From Peribacillus asahii (GTDB lineage: Bacteria; Bacillota; Bacilli; Bacillales; DSM-1321): a stretch of 64,000 nt of DNA. The DNA lies in assembly GCF_004006295.1 (NCBI RefSeq), contig NZ_CP026095.1, positions 2,528,001 to 2,592,000 of the forward strand, read 5' to 3'. The position numbers were made by a program, and so were the translations under genes. Shown here in pieces: positions 1 through 8,297 of this stretch. The first letter of the stretch is position 1; each line of letters opens with the position of its first letter. The notes beneath the pieces were generated by a model. It was not told where the DNA came from. It searched no databases and worked only from the letters and a program-made list of their open reading frames with translations.

Positions 1-65
1 CTATTACTTTATTCTCATAGTTGCAAATTGGCTCCGATACTTTATTCCATCCGTTATATGAAAGT

Positions 66-803
66 TCAATAGTCAATTCCATAACCATCTTGGGGAACGA
101 TTAAGTCGGGAAACGGTCAAGATTGTACACAGTACCATGCACAATGCATTCGAAAAGGCTGTAACACTTGGAAAAGTTTCTAAAAATCCGTGTAATGGTG
201 TAGAAATTAAAGGAGAAAAAAAATAAAAGAGAAATACAATTCATTGAATCTGAACATATCTCGCACTTTTTAAAAGAATCCTATCAATATGGATATATTT
301 ATTGGATTTTCTTTAAAGTGTTGATTGAAACAGGAATGCGAAAAGGGGAAGCTGCTACTAACAACCCTAACGAAATGTTTATCAGTACCAAAACAGCTAA
401 TTCTGTGAGAGTCGTTACGATTAGCTAAACTCTTGCTAGTGAGTTACATTTTCAGAAGAAATATCAAAATCAAAATAAACTCTCTCTGAAAGAGAATTAT
501 CACCACAACTTAAATTTAGTTCTATGCTGCAATGATGGCAATTACATGCCTAAAACAAGTTTATTTAATGCCTTTTCTAAAATTCTCAAAAAGTGTGGGC
601 TTCCTTCTTTACCTATTCATTCTTTGAGACATACACACGCGGTTTTACTTCTGGAAGCCAGGGCAGATATGAAATATGTCCAAGAACGATTAGGTCATAG
701 TAGCATTCAAATCACTTCTGATGTGTATTCGCATATAAGTAAAACAATCGAAATGGATAGAATGGACAAATACGAAGAGTATATGAAAAACATACTCAAA
801 TAA
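66..803 (+). pseudogene. Decayed tyrosine recombinase (phage/ICE-type integrase)
   Basis: Three reading-frame blocks together make a phage-type integrase. The core-binding part (about 66-225) reads LSRETVKIVHSTMHNAFEKA and ends at a stop after a poly-A run. A second block in another frame (about 226-350) contains ETGMRKGEA, and after a short deletion a TKTANSVR segment resembling the catalytic-domain beta hairpin runs into a stop near 428. The C-terminal block (546-803) keeps HSLRHTH, the LGH motif and the tyrosine in SDVYSHI. The gene therefore has a frameshift, an internal deletion and a premature stop, and cannot encode a full recombinase. It lies just beyond the glnA terminator, which suggests an old element insertion there. 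Two similar C-terminal remnants occur at 15560 and 18822. Confidence 0.85.
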
Positions 804-879
804 TCACTTTTTAAATAAAATCGGGCAAAAATCGGGCACTCAAAAAAATAGGCGGAAAACTATTCGAATCGCCCGACAT

Positions 880-914
880 AAAAAAAGCCCCGATACCAGA
901 GATATCAAGGCTTT
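880..914 (-). terminator. Intrinsic terminator of the glnA-like gene
   Basis: On the minus strand, AAAGCC and four further bases pair through two G-U wobbles with the matching arm ending GGCTTT (arms 884-893 and 905-914), followed by a T run at 880-886. It lies 8 bp after the glutamine synthetase stop codon. Confidence 0.75.
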
Positions 915-921
915 GAATAGT

Positions 922-2286
922 TTAGAATTTAGATTGATAGTTTTCGATTTCCCATGAATGAACAGCTGTGCGGTAGCTATCCCATTCTGCTTTTTTCATA
1001 GAAACATATTCGTTATATACGTGATCGCCTAATGCTTTATAAGCAAATTCGCTTGATTCTAATTCACTGATTGCTTCCTTTAAGCTACCAGGTAAGTTGT
1101 CAATTCCGAGTTCCGCTTTTCTTTCTTCTGTCATATGGAAGATATCTTCATTAATCGGAGCTGGTGCTTCTAACCCTTTTTCGATTCCATCTAAACCTGC
1201 AGAAGCAATGACTGCGAACGTTAAGTAAGGGTTAGCTGATGGATCTGGACAGCGCAATTCCACACGTGTCGCAAGACCTTTTTTCGCTGGAATACGAATA
1301 AGTGCTGAACGGTTAGAAGCAGACCAAGCAAGGTAACAAGGTGCTTCATAGCCTGGAACTAAGCGTTTATAAGAGTTTACTAACGGATTTGTTACTGCCG
1401 CAAAGCTCTTCACGTTTTCTAGTACCCCTGCAATAAATTGATACGCTTTTTCGGATAATTGCAACTCATCTGAAGGATCAAAGAATGCATTTTCGCTGCC
1501 TTCAAAGAATGACATATTTACGTGCATACCAGAACCGTTGATTCCGAATACTGGCTTTGGCATAAATGTAGCATGCAGTCCGAATTTCTTTGCAACGGTC
1601 TTCACGACCCATTTATACGTAGTTGATCGGTCTGCTGCAGTTAGTGCATCTGCATATTTAAAGCTAAGTTCATGTTGCCCTTCTGCTACCTCATGATGAG
1701 ATGCTTCAATCGTAAAGCCTATCGCTTTTAAAGCACGGTAGATTTCTAAACGAACACGTTCTCCAAGATCATGTGGTGATGGTTCGAAATAGCCTGCTTT
1801 ATCGCCAAGTTCTCGAGTTGCATAACCGTTTTCATCCGTTTTAAATAGGAAAAACTCTAACTCAGGTCCTACTGAAATCGTAAAACCTTTATCAGCTGCA
1901 CGTTCCATTGTTTTCTTTAGTACATTTCTTGTATCTCCCTCAAAAAGAGTTCCATCTGGGTTTTTTACAGAGCATAAGAATCGTGCCTCCGAATACCCTT
2001 CTTCTACCGTCCAAGGAAGAACAGCAAATGTAGCTAAATCTGGTTGTAGATATAGATCTGATTTATTAATAGGTGAAAAACCTGTAATAGAAGAACCATC
2101 AAACATCATCTTACCTTCTACTACATCTTCTAATTGTTCAGATGTTACCGTGATATGCTTTAAGATCCCTTCAATATCTACAAATTGTAAGTGTAGTAGT
2201 TCAACACTTTTTTCTTTAATTGTCTCTTTAATTTGTTCTAAAACTGCAGTCTCTGTCGTTATATTTGCAATAAGTGTTTTAGTCAT
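922..2286 (-). CDS. glnA: Type I glutamine synthetase (divergent paralogue)
   Basis: Glutamine synthetase joins glutamate and ammonia using ATP. The 454-residue protein has the beta-grasp N-domain and the catalytic signatures MFDGSS (about 61-66), PELEFFLF (141-148), NGSGMH, the NSYKRLVPGYEAP loop and RSALIRIP. It is about 12 residues longer at the N-terminus than the B. subtilis enzyme. After MFDGSS, where the B. subtilis feedback-inhibited enzyme has VRIEESD with Arg62, this protein reads SPINKSD, so that arginine is a proline. No glnR lies upstream, unlike the usual glnRA operon. This is probably a second GS-I, with altered or absent feedback control by inference. The start has a GAGAGGTAGGG ribosome site and the gene ends in its own terminator. 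Confidence 0.93.
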   Translation of the reverse strand: MTKTLIANITTETAVLEQIKETIKEKSVELLHLQFVDIEGILKHITVTSEQLEDVVEGKMMFDGSSITGFSPINKSDLYLQPDLATFAVLPWTVEEGYSEARFLCSVKNPDGTLFEGDTRNVLKKTMERAADKGFTISVGPELEFFLFKTDENGYATRELGDKAGYFEPSPHDLGERVRLEIYRALKAIGFTIEASHHEVAEGQHELSFKYADALTAADRSTTYKWVVKTVAKKFGLHATFMPKPVFGINGSGMHVNMSFFEGSENAFFDPSDELQLSEKAYQFIAGVLENVKSFAAVTNPLVNSYKRLVPGYEAPCYLAWSASNRSALIRIPAKKGLATRVELRCPDPSANPYLTFAVIASAGLDGIEKGLEAPAPINEDIFHMTEERKAELGIDNLPGSLKEAISELESSEFAYKALGDHVYNEYVSMKKAEWDSYRTAVHSWEIENYQSKF

Positions 2287-2658
2287 GTTGCCCTACCTCT
2301 CATATACATGTTATATTTTATATCATTCGATAATTTGATTATATTTTAATCTATATGATTTGACAACTATTTTTTGAATATTTATGCTAGTTTATTAATT
2401 TTTAATTTATCCTAGTTAATAATAAAAGTTTGTTTTACTTCAAACGACAATTATGAAAGCTCATTAATAAAAAAATCGAGCAAATATTAATAGAAATATA
2501 TTTAAGGGTTTTTGTTTTAAATGACATTAAATAATATTTGTATTTATACTAAAGACACTGTTAAAGAACAATGTTGATTTTCTTATTGAACTAACGTAAG
2601 CGGTTTAACAGAAAACTGTGTAAAATGGACAAAAAGAGTGTAGAGGTGGAATTATTAC
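2287..2658. other. AT-rich intergenic region between divergent genes
   Basis: This stretch separates divergently transcribed glnA and the hypothetical gene at 2659. Apart from the possible GlnR/TnrA box next to glnA I see no gene and no strong hairpin. It presumably holds both promoters. Confidence 0.5.
2309..2325. promoter_or_regulatory. Possible GlnR/TnrA box upstream of glnA
   Basis: The 17 bases TGTTATATTTTATATCA match the GlnR/TnrA consensus TGTNAN7TNACA at all but one defined position. The site sits 23-39 bp upstream of the glnA start. Chance matches are likely in such AT-rich DNA, so this is suggestive only. Confidence 0.35.
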
Positions 2659-3210
2659 ATGAAGTTTGAATATAAGTTTTTTACTCGTTGGGTTGTGGAT
2701 GGATTTATAGAAATAAATTCTCAAAGGTCATCATTTGATGGAATCACTTATGTAAGAGACTGCTTAGGTGATTTACTTAATGCACTTATGTATCTAAATG
2801 CTGATTGCGTTTCAAAAGGGGATGGGTTAACAACAAATACAAGTTGTGAGTGGAACGCAGAACCTAGTATTACAACTTGGAATTTCACATTAAAAACTAA
2901 TGGGATGTTACATGTTATAGTCACATATGATGGTAAGGAAGAAGATGAAGATATAGTAGATATCAATACAGAATGTCCTTATGATTCCTTATTGGAGGTA
3001 ATCATTTTGGAAGTGGATTCTTTAATTAAAAAACATGGAGTTGTGGGATATAAAGAAAATTGGGACCATGAGTTCCCTCTAAGTACATTCTTGAAATTAA
3101 AAAACTATTTACTTAACAAAAAGACCTATTCATTAGAGGAAATAGGGGATGAATATAGTGAAATAAAGACGAGTCAGTTGCATAATGATTTGGATTTATT
3201 ATTCAAATAA
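2659..3210 (+). CDS. Hypothetical acidic protein
   Basis: I do not recognise this 183-residue family. There is no signal peptide or membrane segment. The protein is acidic, with a DGKEEDEDIVD stretch near the middle and a predicted helical C-terminus. The start codon follows an AGGTGG-type ribosome site at suitable distance. The gene stands alone, AT-rich, between glnA and the VWA/macro pair. Size, acidity and isolation beside decayed mobile DNA resemble orphan immunity proteins of toxin systems, but no motif proves that. A terminator lies about 95 bp downstream. Confidence 0.6.
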   Translation: MKFEYKFFTRWVVDGFIEINSQRSSFDGITYVRDCLGDLLNALMYLNADCVSKGDGLTTNTSCEWNAEPSITTWNFTLKTNGMLHVIVTYDGKEEDEDIVDINTECPYDSLLEVIILEVDSLIKKHGVVGYKENWDHEFPLSTFLKLKNYLLNKKTYSLEEIGDEYSEIKTSQLHNDLDLLFK

Positions 3211-3271
3211 ATTAAGTCAAACTACATTTCAATACTAAAATTATACATAGCTTTGTTCGAGAAATATCAAG

Positions 3272-3301
3272 GCTTGTTGAACGAAGGGTGCTTTAGTTAA
3301 A
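3272..3301 (+). repeat. Short dispersed repeat, copy 1
   Basis: A 30-base segment ending GGGTGCTTTAGTTAAA matches a segment at 18351-18380 at about 23 of 30 positions by eye. Both copies lie directly upstream of a strong plus-strand hairpin. The two arms of the segment are partly complementary. It may belong to a dispersed Bacillus intergenic repeat family. Confidence 0.45.
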
Positions 3302-3303
3302 TA

Positions 3304-3334
3304 AGACCATCAAAAATGATGGTCTATTTTTTTT
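3304..3334 (+). terminator. Intrinsic terminator
   Basis: Perfect 8-bp stem AGACCATC/GATGGTCT (3304-3311 and 3318-3325) followed by a run of T residues. Confidence 0.8.
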
Positions 3335-3615
3335 ATATCTTAAATATCAACATTATTGTTTCAGAGCCATACTAAAAAACGAATGATGATTTACAACTCA
3401 AATCTGGAGACCATATATTATTGGCGGTATTAAAAAGTTACCTAAATCTTATGTTTCTCATGCAGTAAACAATAATGGCCCTTCTCTAAGAAACGAGAAG
3501 AGCTCTATACTAAAATATTAAATTCCTTTATGGTAGTATTTTAATTTTTAAAATTGGCTATTCAAAATTTTTCAGGGACATGAAAAGGTAGTTTTACTTC
3601 CCCGAAAATCACATT

Positions 3616-4272
3616 TTATTCATTCCTTGAACGCCGATTATAATCTCTTTCGATTCCTTCTTTCCAGCTTCGATTAATCTTTTTGCCACTTCGGAGGTTT
3701 ACCACAGCCTCATTCACCGCTTCATAATTTAATTGCGTTCCTATATGGTCAGCATGGTATTCAACTGCGAAGTCCTCATCGATTCCAAATTGTGCAGCAG
3801 TTGAGATGGCATCGATATTGGCTCCAAGGAACATAAATTCCCAGCCATATTCCGCTTTTTGATGCTGCACCATTTTTTTAATTTTATTCGTTGTGTATTC
3901 ACGGCTAGCATTTTCCATTCCATCCGTTGTAATAACGAATAGTACCTTTTCTGCACGTTCATCCTCGCTTGTTCTCTTTTGTACATTAATTATTTTTTGA
4001 ATGGTGAAACCAATAGCATCTAATAAGGCAGTAGTCCCCCCTACTTCATAATCTTCTTCAGTAATAGGAGATATGCCTTTTACATTTATTCGGTCATGCA
4101 ATAATTCGTAAAGGTGATCGAACAATACGGTAGTGACAAAGGCTTCTCCTTCAGCTTTTTGTTGTTTCCTAAGCATCGCATTAAAACCACCAATTGTATC
4201 TGTTTCAAGTCCTGCCATGGAGCCGCTTTTATCTAAAATAAAAACTAATTCTGTTAAATTCCTTTTCATCAT
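3616..4272 (-). CDS. VWA-domain protein
   Basis: A single von Willebrand factor A domain of about 218 residues. The metal-ion-dependent adhesion site reads DKSGS at about residues 14-18, with the supporting GGTTALLDAI and TTDGMEN segments later. There is no signal peptide, so it acts in the cytoplasm. VWA proteins of this stand-alone type usually serve as metal-dependent binding partners rather than enzymes. I chose the ATG at 4272 because GGAGG lies 6 bases before it. It lies about 74 bp downstream of the macro-domain gene on the same strand, so the two are probably co-transcribed and may work together; this link is inferred. Confidence 0.82.
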   Translation of the reverse strand: MMKRNLTELVFILDKSGSMAGLETDTIGGFNAMLRKQQKAEGEAFVTTVLFDHLYELLHDRINVKGISPITEEDYEVGGTTALLDAIGFTIQKIINVQKRTSEDERAEKVLFVITTDGMENASREYTTNKIKKMVQHQKAEYGWEFMFLGANIDAISTAAQFGIDEDFAVEYHADHIGTQLNYEAVNEAVVNLRSGKKINRSWKEGIERDYNRRSRNE

Positions 4273-4346
4273 CGTCATCCTCCGTTCATTGATAAACTTA
4301 GGATAACAATGATTTGATAAGAAATGGTCGCTTTGAAAGCGACATT

Positions 4347-5351
4347 TTAAGCACCGAGTAATGGTTGATCAAAAGCAAATAAGGCTTCATTGATTTCATG
4401 AATATTATAGTTATCTTGTTGAATAAAGAACTCAATAATGACATCAAATTTACTACTACGTGACAAGGTATAACCAGCAGTAGTTAGCAACTCCACCGTT
4501 TCCTCTAAATTCAATTTTAAAGCAATGGCAAAGGCAATAGCGGTTTTCTTCTTTGGAGTATAATCGACTCCATTCCGAATTTTTGAGAATAATCGGCGGT
4601 CAATATTCGCCCTTTTATACGTCTCAACATCCGTCATTCCTTTTTCATCAATTAAACGAAGCAGCCGCTCGGAAAAAGATTCCTCGAGTTGGTTCAACAG
4701 GTTTACTAAAGAATCGTTTGCTTCTTCGTGTAGGTCCTGCTGAAAAATTTCAACTTCCTGCAATTGGTCCATTGCATATCGTTCTTCTCTTCTAATACGA
4801 TTAAACGTGCTTTCTACTTCTTCTACATAATGCTCGTCAATATATTGATGAATGGAGGTAAACAATTTCTTGCTTAAACCGAAAGATTGTTTATCAAAAA
4901 CAACTAGATAAACGAGCATGTCATAATTTAATAAAAATGAACTGATAGTGGAAACCGCAATTTGCAATGCTTCCTCTTTTGGATAACCATATATGCCAGT
5001 CGAAATCAATGGAAAAGCTATAGATTCACACTGATAATTCTTTGCTAGTTCCAAAGAGTTATAGTAAGCTGCCTTTAACAGAGTTGCTTCTTGATTTGAA
5101 CCACCTTGCCAAATAGGTCCCGGTGTATGAATGATAAACTTTGCATCCAATTTAAACCCATCGGTAATAACAGCTTCTCCAACCTGGCACTCACCGATTT
5201 TATCGCATGCTTCTTGCAACTCGCTGACACCCGCTGCACGAAATATAGCACCACATACACCACCACCTATTTTCAGTGCTGTATTCGCGGCATTTACAAT
5301 CGCATCTACCTTCATCTTTGTAATATCATTGCGAACGATTTCTAATGGCAT
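4347..5351 (-). CDS. Macro-domain protein with C-terminal helical/HTH-like domain
   Basis: The N-terminal part (about 1-170) is a macro domain, a fold that binds ADP-ribose and in many members hydrolyses O-acetyl-ADP-ribose or removes ADP-ribose from proteins. NAANTALKIGGGVCGAI (about 20-36) and the STGIYGYP loop are its ligand-binding motifs. A charged, probably coiled linker (185-235) leads to a C-terminal domain with an IDRRLFSKIRNG segment that looks like a DNA-binding HTH. The start at 5351 is preferred over an upstream in-frame ATG (5402) because GGGGAAGG sits just before it. Gene order suggests an operon with the VWA gene. A copy of its 5' end occurs at about 6265-6400. Confidence 0.85.
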   Translation of the reverse strand: MPLEIVRNDITKMKVDAIVNAANTALKIGGGVCGAIFRAAGVSELQEACDKIGECQVGEAVITDGFKLDAKFIIHTPGPIWQGGSNQEATLLKAAYYNSLELAKNYQCESIAFPLISTGIYGYPKEEALQIAVSTISSFLLNYDMLVYLVVFDKQSFGLSKKLFTSIHQYIDEHYVEEVESTFNRIRREERYAMDQLQEVEIFQQDLHEEANDSLVNLLNQLEESFSERLLRLIDEKGMTDVETYKRANIDRRLFSKIRNGVDYTPKKKTAIAFAIALKLNLEETVELLTTAGYTLSRSSKFDVIIEFFIQQDNYNIHEINEALFAFDQPLLGA

Positions 5352-5584
5352 AGTACCTTCCCCTTCCCTACAAAACATCTTTTTCACTATACTTCCAATC
5401 ATAGCTAATTAAGGGAGTTTTAAAAAGACTCCAAAAATAGTCCTTTCACTCTAATACTAAGGTACTTTTAGGATATTTTCCCTATTGATTCCAAAAAAAT
5501 ATTAATATAATATTTTCACTATGAATTTTACAAAAATTCATAAATATTCTTTTACATATCATTTAAAAAATGGAGGTAGTTTTG

Positions 5585-6091
5585 GTGAAAAGGAAATTAT
5601 ATTCATATGTAACAGCCCTTTTATTAGCAGTAACGGCATTGTTATTTTACCCTTCTCAATCCCAGGCATTAAGCGGTAACGAAGCATCATATTTTTATTG
5701 GATGCAAAGTGGAACACCAAGTTATCAATCTACGTCTTATGGTAGTTGGACAAGCCATAAAGGAACGATTGTTGGGCCTGGCACTATGAAAAAAAGCTAT
5801 ACTACAAAAAGCAGCTTCTCAATTACTGGAAGTGCTGGAATACCAGTTAAAGCAGTAGAAGTAGGTTTAGAAGCAGGGTTCTCTAAAGAAAAAACACTAT
5901 CTACCTCAGTATCTAGAAGTATTCCAAAAGGAAAAACAGGGGTATTTCAAACTAGATATCAATATAAAACATATAAAGTAAAAATGGTACAATGGGTAAG
6001 CATCGATGGCAGAAAGTCAAAAACAGGTAAAACTAAATATGTAACGGTTAAGAAAAGAACAGATGTACAAGGACGAATTATTTTAAAATAA
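5585..6091 (+). CDS. Secreted beta-rich protein of unknown function
   Basis: The start is taken at GTG 5585, 7 bases after GGAGGT; an in-frame ATG at 5570 overlaps that ribosome site. The protein begins with a clear signal peptide (VKRKLY, then a hydrophobic core ending at SQSQA). The mature part, about 140 residues, alternates polar and hydrophobic residues (YTTKSSFSITGSAG, EKTLSTSVSRSIPKG), as expected for long beta strands. That pattern occurs in small secreted beta-sandwich and aerolysin-like proteins, but I see no diagnostic motif. It stands alone on the plus strand and is followed by a strong terminator. Confidence 0.75.
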   Translation: MKRKLYSYVTALLLAVTALLFYPSQSQALSGNEASYFYWMQSGTPSYQSTSYGSWTSHKGTIVGPGTMKKSYTTKSSFSITGSAGIPVKAVEVGLEAGFSKEKTLSTSVSRSIPKGKTGVFQTRYQYKTYKVKMVQWVSIDGRKSKTGKTKYVTVKKRTDVQGRIILK

Positions 6092-6120
6092 AAAAGCTGC
6101 TTTCATGCGAGATACGTTGA

Positions 6121-6160
6121 AAAAAGCAAGGTCTAATTGTGACCTTGCTTTTTTCAATAA
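6121..6160. terminator. Bidirectional intrinsic terminator
   Basis: A 14-bp perfect stem, AAAAAAGCAAGGTC with its complement (6121-6134 and 6142-6155), has T runs readable on both strands. It ends the secreted-protein gene at 5585-6091. Confidence 0.9.
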
Positions 6161-6164
6161 TTTA

Positions 6165-6245
6165 ATTTATTGAACCGCATCGAACTTGTTTACTTTCCAC
6201 TTCGACCCTGATTTGCAGAAAGTAACCGTACGTTTTACGAACAGT
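6165..6245 (-). pseudogene. 3' fragment of an IseA-like gene
   Basis: About 75 bases closely match the 3' end of the secreted-protein gene at 7518-8048, with a few substitutions; the end of the coding sequence (KFDAVQ) appears here as KFDAVQ again. The match stops abruptly near 6245. It is directly followed by a fragment of the macro gene, forming a two-gene scar. Confidence 0.8.
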
Positions 6246-6264
6246 GCACTGTTCGTCACAGCTT

Positions 6265-6401
6265 CTCTAACCTTGCATCCACCTTCATCTTTGTAATATC
6301 ATTGCGAACGATTTCTAATGGCATGGCACCTTCCCCTTCCCTACAAAACATCTTTTTCACTATACTTCCAATCATAGCTAATTAAGAGGAGTTTAAAAAG
6401 A
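6265..6401 (-). pseudogene. 5' fragment of the macro-domain gene
   Basis: This stretch repeats, with a few differences, the start and upstream region of the macro gene at about 5290-5415, including the GGGGAAGG ribosome site and the MPLEI start. Similarity ends on the right near 6401, just upstream of the start region. Only about 25 codons remain, so it is not functional. Confidence 0.85.
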
Positions 6402-6654
6402 GGAAGAGTGTTGCGGACAGCCCCGTTGATTTTTTGAGTTACAATTTCACATGCAAATTTAGAATAAGTATATAGAGTCAAAATAATATAAAAAAACGAA
6501 ACCACCATTTTAGATATACGGTTTCCTATTTAATAATTATAAATGTTGAATCAAATCGTAACCTTGAGGGAACGAGCGAGCAGGTGCAATTCAGCAGCGT
6601 CCTTGAAGCAAAGAAAGCTGATCAGATTGATACTATTAACCTTGATAAACGAAC

Positions 6655-6701
6655 AAAAAGAGAGAGTGTGTTTTGAAGAAAAGATCAATCAAAACACACT
6701 C
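6655..6701 (-). terminator. Intrinsic terminator of the small acidic protein gene
   Basis: A perfect 13-bp stem, GAGTGTGTTTTGA with its complement (6664-6676 and 6689-6701), is followed on the minus strand by TCTCTTTTTG. It lies 38 bp after the stop of the gene at 6739-6903. Confidence 0.75.
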
Positions 6702-6738
6702 CAACCGAATAAATATATAGAAAGAAGTTGTTTTAGAG

Positions 6739-6903
6739 TTACTCATTTGTTTTTTCTTTTGAATCTCCCCTCTTTGTACCAGGTACTTCTATTGAATCAT
6801 TCTGCATCATTTCAATCTCAAATGATTCATTGTCACTTGCAGAAGGATCTGTATCCCAATCCTCACTTAACATAGCAGGTTCATTACTTCCCTTTTTCTT
6901 CAT
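6739..6903 (-). CDS. Small acidic hypothetical protein
   Basis: A 54-residue, highly charged protein beginning MKKKGSNEPAMLSEDWD, rich in Asp, Glu, Ser and Asn and without hydrophobic segments; probably unstructured. The start at 6903 follows an excellent AAAGGAGGGGG site; an in-frame ATG further upstream overlaps that site and is less likely. A terminator follows. I do not recognise the family. Confidence 0.65.
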   Translation of the reverse strand: MKKKGSNEPAMLSEDWDTDPSASDNESFEIEMMQNDSIEVPGTKRGDSKEKTNE

Positions 6904-6999
6904 GAAACCCCCTCCTTTGCAATTCATTTATTAAAGTAATTTTCCTATTTATCTTTTGACACAAGGGAAAAAGTATTCCATAAATATTGTTCGTAAATC

Positions 7000-7480
7000 A
7001 ACTTTCATTAATTCAGATGTTCTTTCCTTTTACTATAAAAATCCCCCTTGGATATGGTTATCTAAAAGGGAAAAACGACGAGCTTAATGGCTATAAAAGA
7101 CAGGTGATGTCCCCTCTTATTTTGAGGTGCGAAGCTGGTTCTTTAAAACGTCAACCAATCCGTTTAAAAATCAAACTAAGGACGAGAGATCCAACGGTTT
7201 GGCAGGTATAATAGCTAGAACCAAGCCGAGCTAACTTAATTCCCATTTTTAGTATGCTCGGCTTGGTAACAAGACTATACCTGCCAAAATCCTTTAGTCG
7301 AGGAGAAAAGGGAAAACAAAAAATCGGAACTGGTGCAGAAATTTGAAGATCTCTATTTTTAGTGGGAAGAGTAGTACTATCTACATATCAACGAAAAACT
7401 AAATAGTCTCTAGCAGCCAACAAAAAGAACATAATGAAGAGGCGATTTTCCATTCATTACTGAGCGGAAAATCGCCTTTT
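7000..7480 (+). other. Unexplained hairpin-rich segment, possible structured RNA or element remnant
   Basis: This 480-base stretch has no convincing gene; a 74-codon ORF at 6987-7211 lacks a ribosome site. Its key feature is a long nested inverted repeat: outer arms TTTGGCAGGTATA (7198-7210) and complement (7276-7288), inner arms ACCAAGCCGAGC (7220-7231) and complement (7256-7267), separated by 8-9 unpaired bases and a 24-base loop. A plus-strand terminator follows at 7441-7476. This could be a small RNA gene or the end of a mobile element. I recognise neither a known riboswitch nor a group II intron domain. Confidence 0.4.
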
Positions 7481-7481
7481 T
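7441..7481 (+). terminator. Intrinsic terminator with no obvious gene upstream
   Basis: An 11-bp perfect stem GGCGATTTTCC/GGAAAATCGCC (7441-7451 and 7466-7476) followed by TTTTTGTC on the plus strand. The minus strand lacks a T run. It therefore terminates a plus-strand transcript although no plus-strand gene precedes it. Confidence 0.75.
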
Positions 7482-7517
7482 GTCTTTATGAGTATCGCCT
7501 TTTTAAGAGGATTTCAT

Positions 7518-8048
7518 TTATTGAACTGCATCAAACTTGTTTACTTTCCACTTCGATCCTGATTTGTAGAAAGTAACCGTACGTTTCACACTACCACCAT
7601 CAACAGTAGGTACAGTGAATTTGTATGAACGAACGTTTTGTTTTTTATCAATTAATTTTACTTTTGCTTTCTTCCATTCCAACATGCCGAAGCCATCGCC
7701 GACAGGCCTAGCTAATTTTCCTTTATACGTAATATATCTATAATCTTTTAAACCTTTTTGTATCGCACTATTGGTAAATGTTTCTGATAAGTATTTAACG
7801 AGTTTGTCTTTTGTATTAAATTCTTTACAAAGATAAGAATACTGTGTGCCTTTATAAGTAAATGTCTTTTGTAAACATGAGGTGTTTTTATATCCGTGTA
7901 ACGCGTTCCAAAAATGAATGCTAGCGTTATTTGCTATTTTTATCGCATTTGCATCTGATAAATTCTGTGAGGTAGTGTTTGCTGTAACTCCGGTACTTAA
8001 TATACCAAATACAATGACCGATAATACGATAACTGCAAATTTTTTCAT
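7518..8048 (-). CDS. Secreted IseA/YoeB-like protein (putative DL-endopeptidase inhibitor)
   Basis: A 176-residue protein with a typical signal peptide (MKKFAVIVLSVIVFG, cleavage near TGVTA). The mature domain, with ANNASIHFWNAL near its start and ITYKGKLA...DGFGMLEWKKAKVKL in the middle, resembles B. subtilis IseA (YoeB). IseA is exported and inhibits D,L-endopeptidase autolysins in the cell wall. I match it by motif order and length (IseA is about 180 residues), not by alignment. One cysteine pair is present (NTSC and YLCKEF). The gene is monocistronic. A fragment of its 3' end is repeated at 6165. Confidence 0.65.
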   Translation of the reverse strand: MKKFAVIVLSVIVFGILSTGVTANTTSQNLSDANAIKIANNASIHFWNALHGYKNTSCLQKTFTYKGTQYSYLCKEFNTKDKLVKYLSETFTNSAIQKGLKDYRYITYKGKLARPVGDGFGMLEWKKAKVKLIDKKQNVRSYKFTVPTVDGGSVKRTVTFYKSGSKWKVNKFDAVQ

Positions 8049-8297
8049 CTTTTCTATCCCCTATCCATAAAGAGATTCAACGTGAGCGGACTAAAAAACC
8101 TCCAATCTATATTTTAAATTAATTTTAACATAATTTAACAAAAATTTCTTCAAAGATTCATTTTAAAAATTTGCCATAAACTCGAGTGTAAATTAAAGAT
8201 ATCTACTTATATCATTCTTCATACCATCAAAAAAAATGCTGAACTTCCCTCAAAATAAGAAATTCAGTATTTTTGATCACAATTCATAAACATCGAT

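Noticed and set aside
2150-2338. Plus-strand ORF within glnA
   Set aside because: It is antisense to a conserved gene and has no ribosome site of its own.
3400-3520. Open segment reading RPYIIGGIKKLPKSYVSHAV on the plus strand, near the possible immunity gene
   Set aside because: Too short, no start or ribosome site and no recognisable domain; it could be part of a lost toxin gene, but nothing shows this.
6987-7211. 74-codon plus-strand ORF overlapping the hairpin region
   Set aside because: No ribosome site and low-complexity composition; the hairpin lies across its end, so the DNA structure explains it better.
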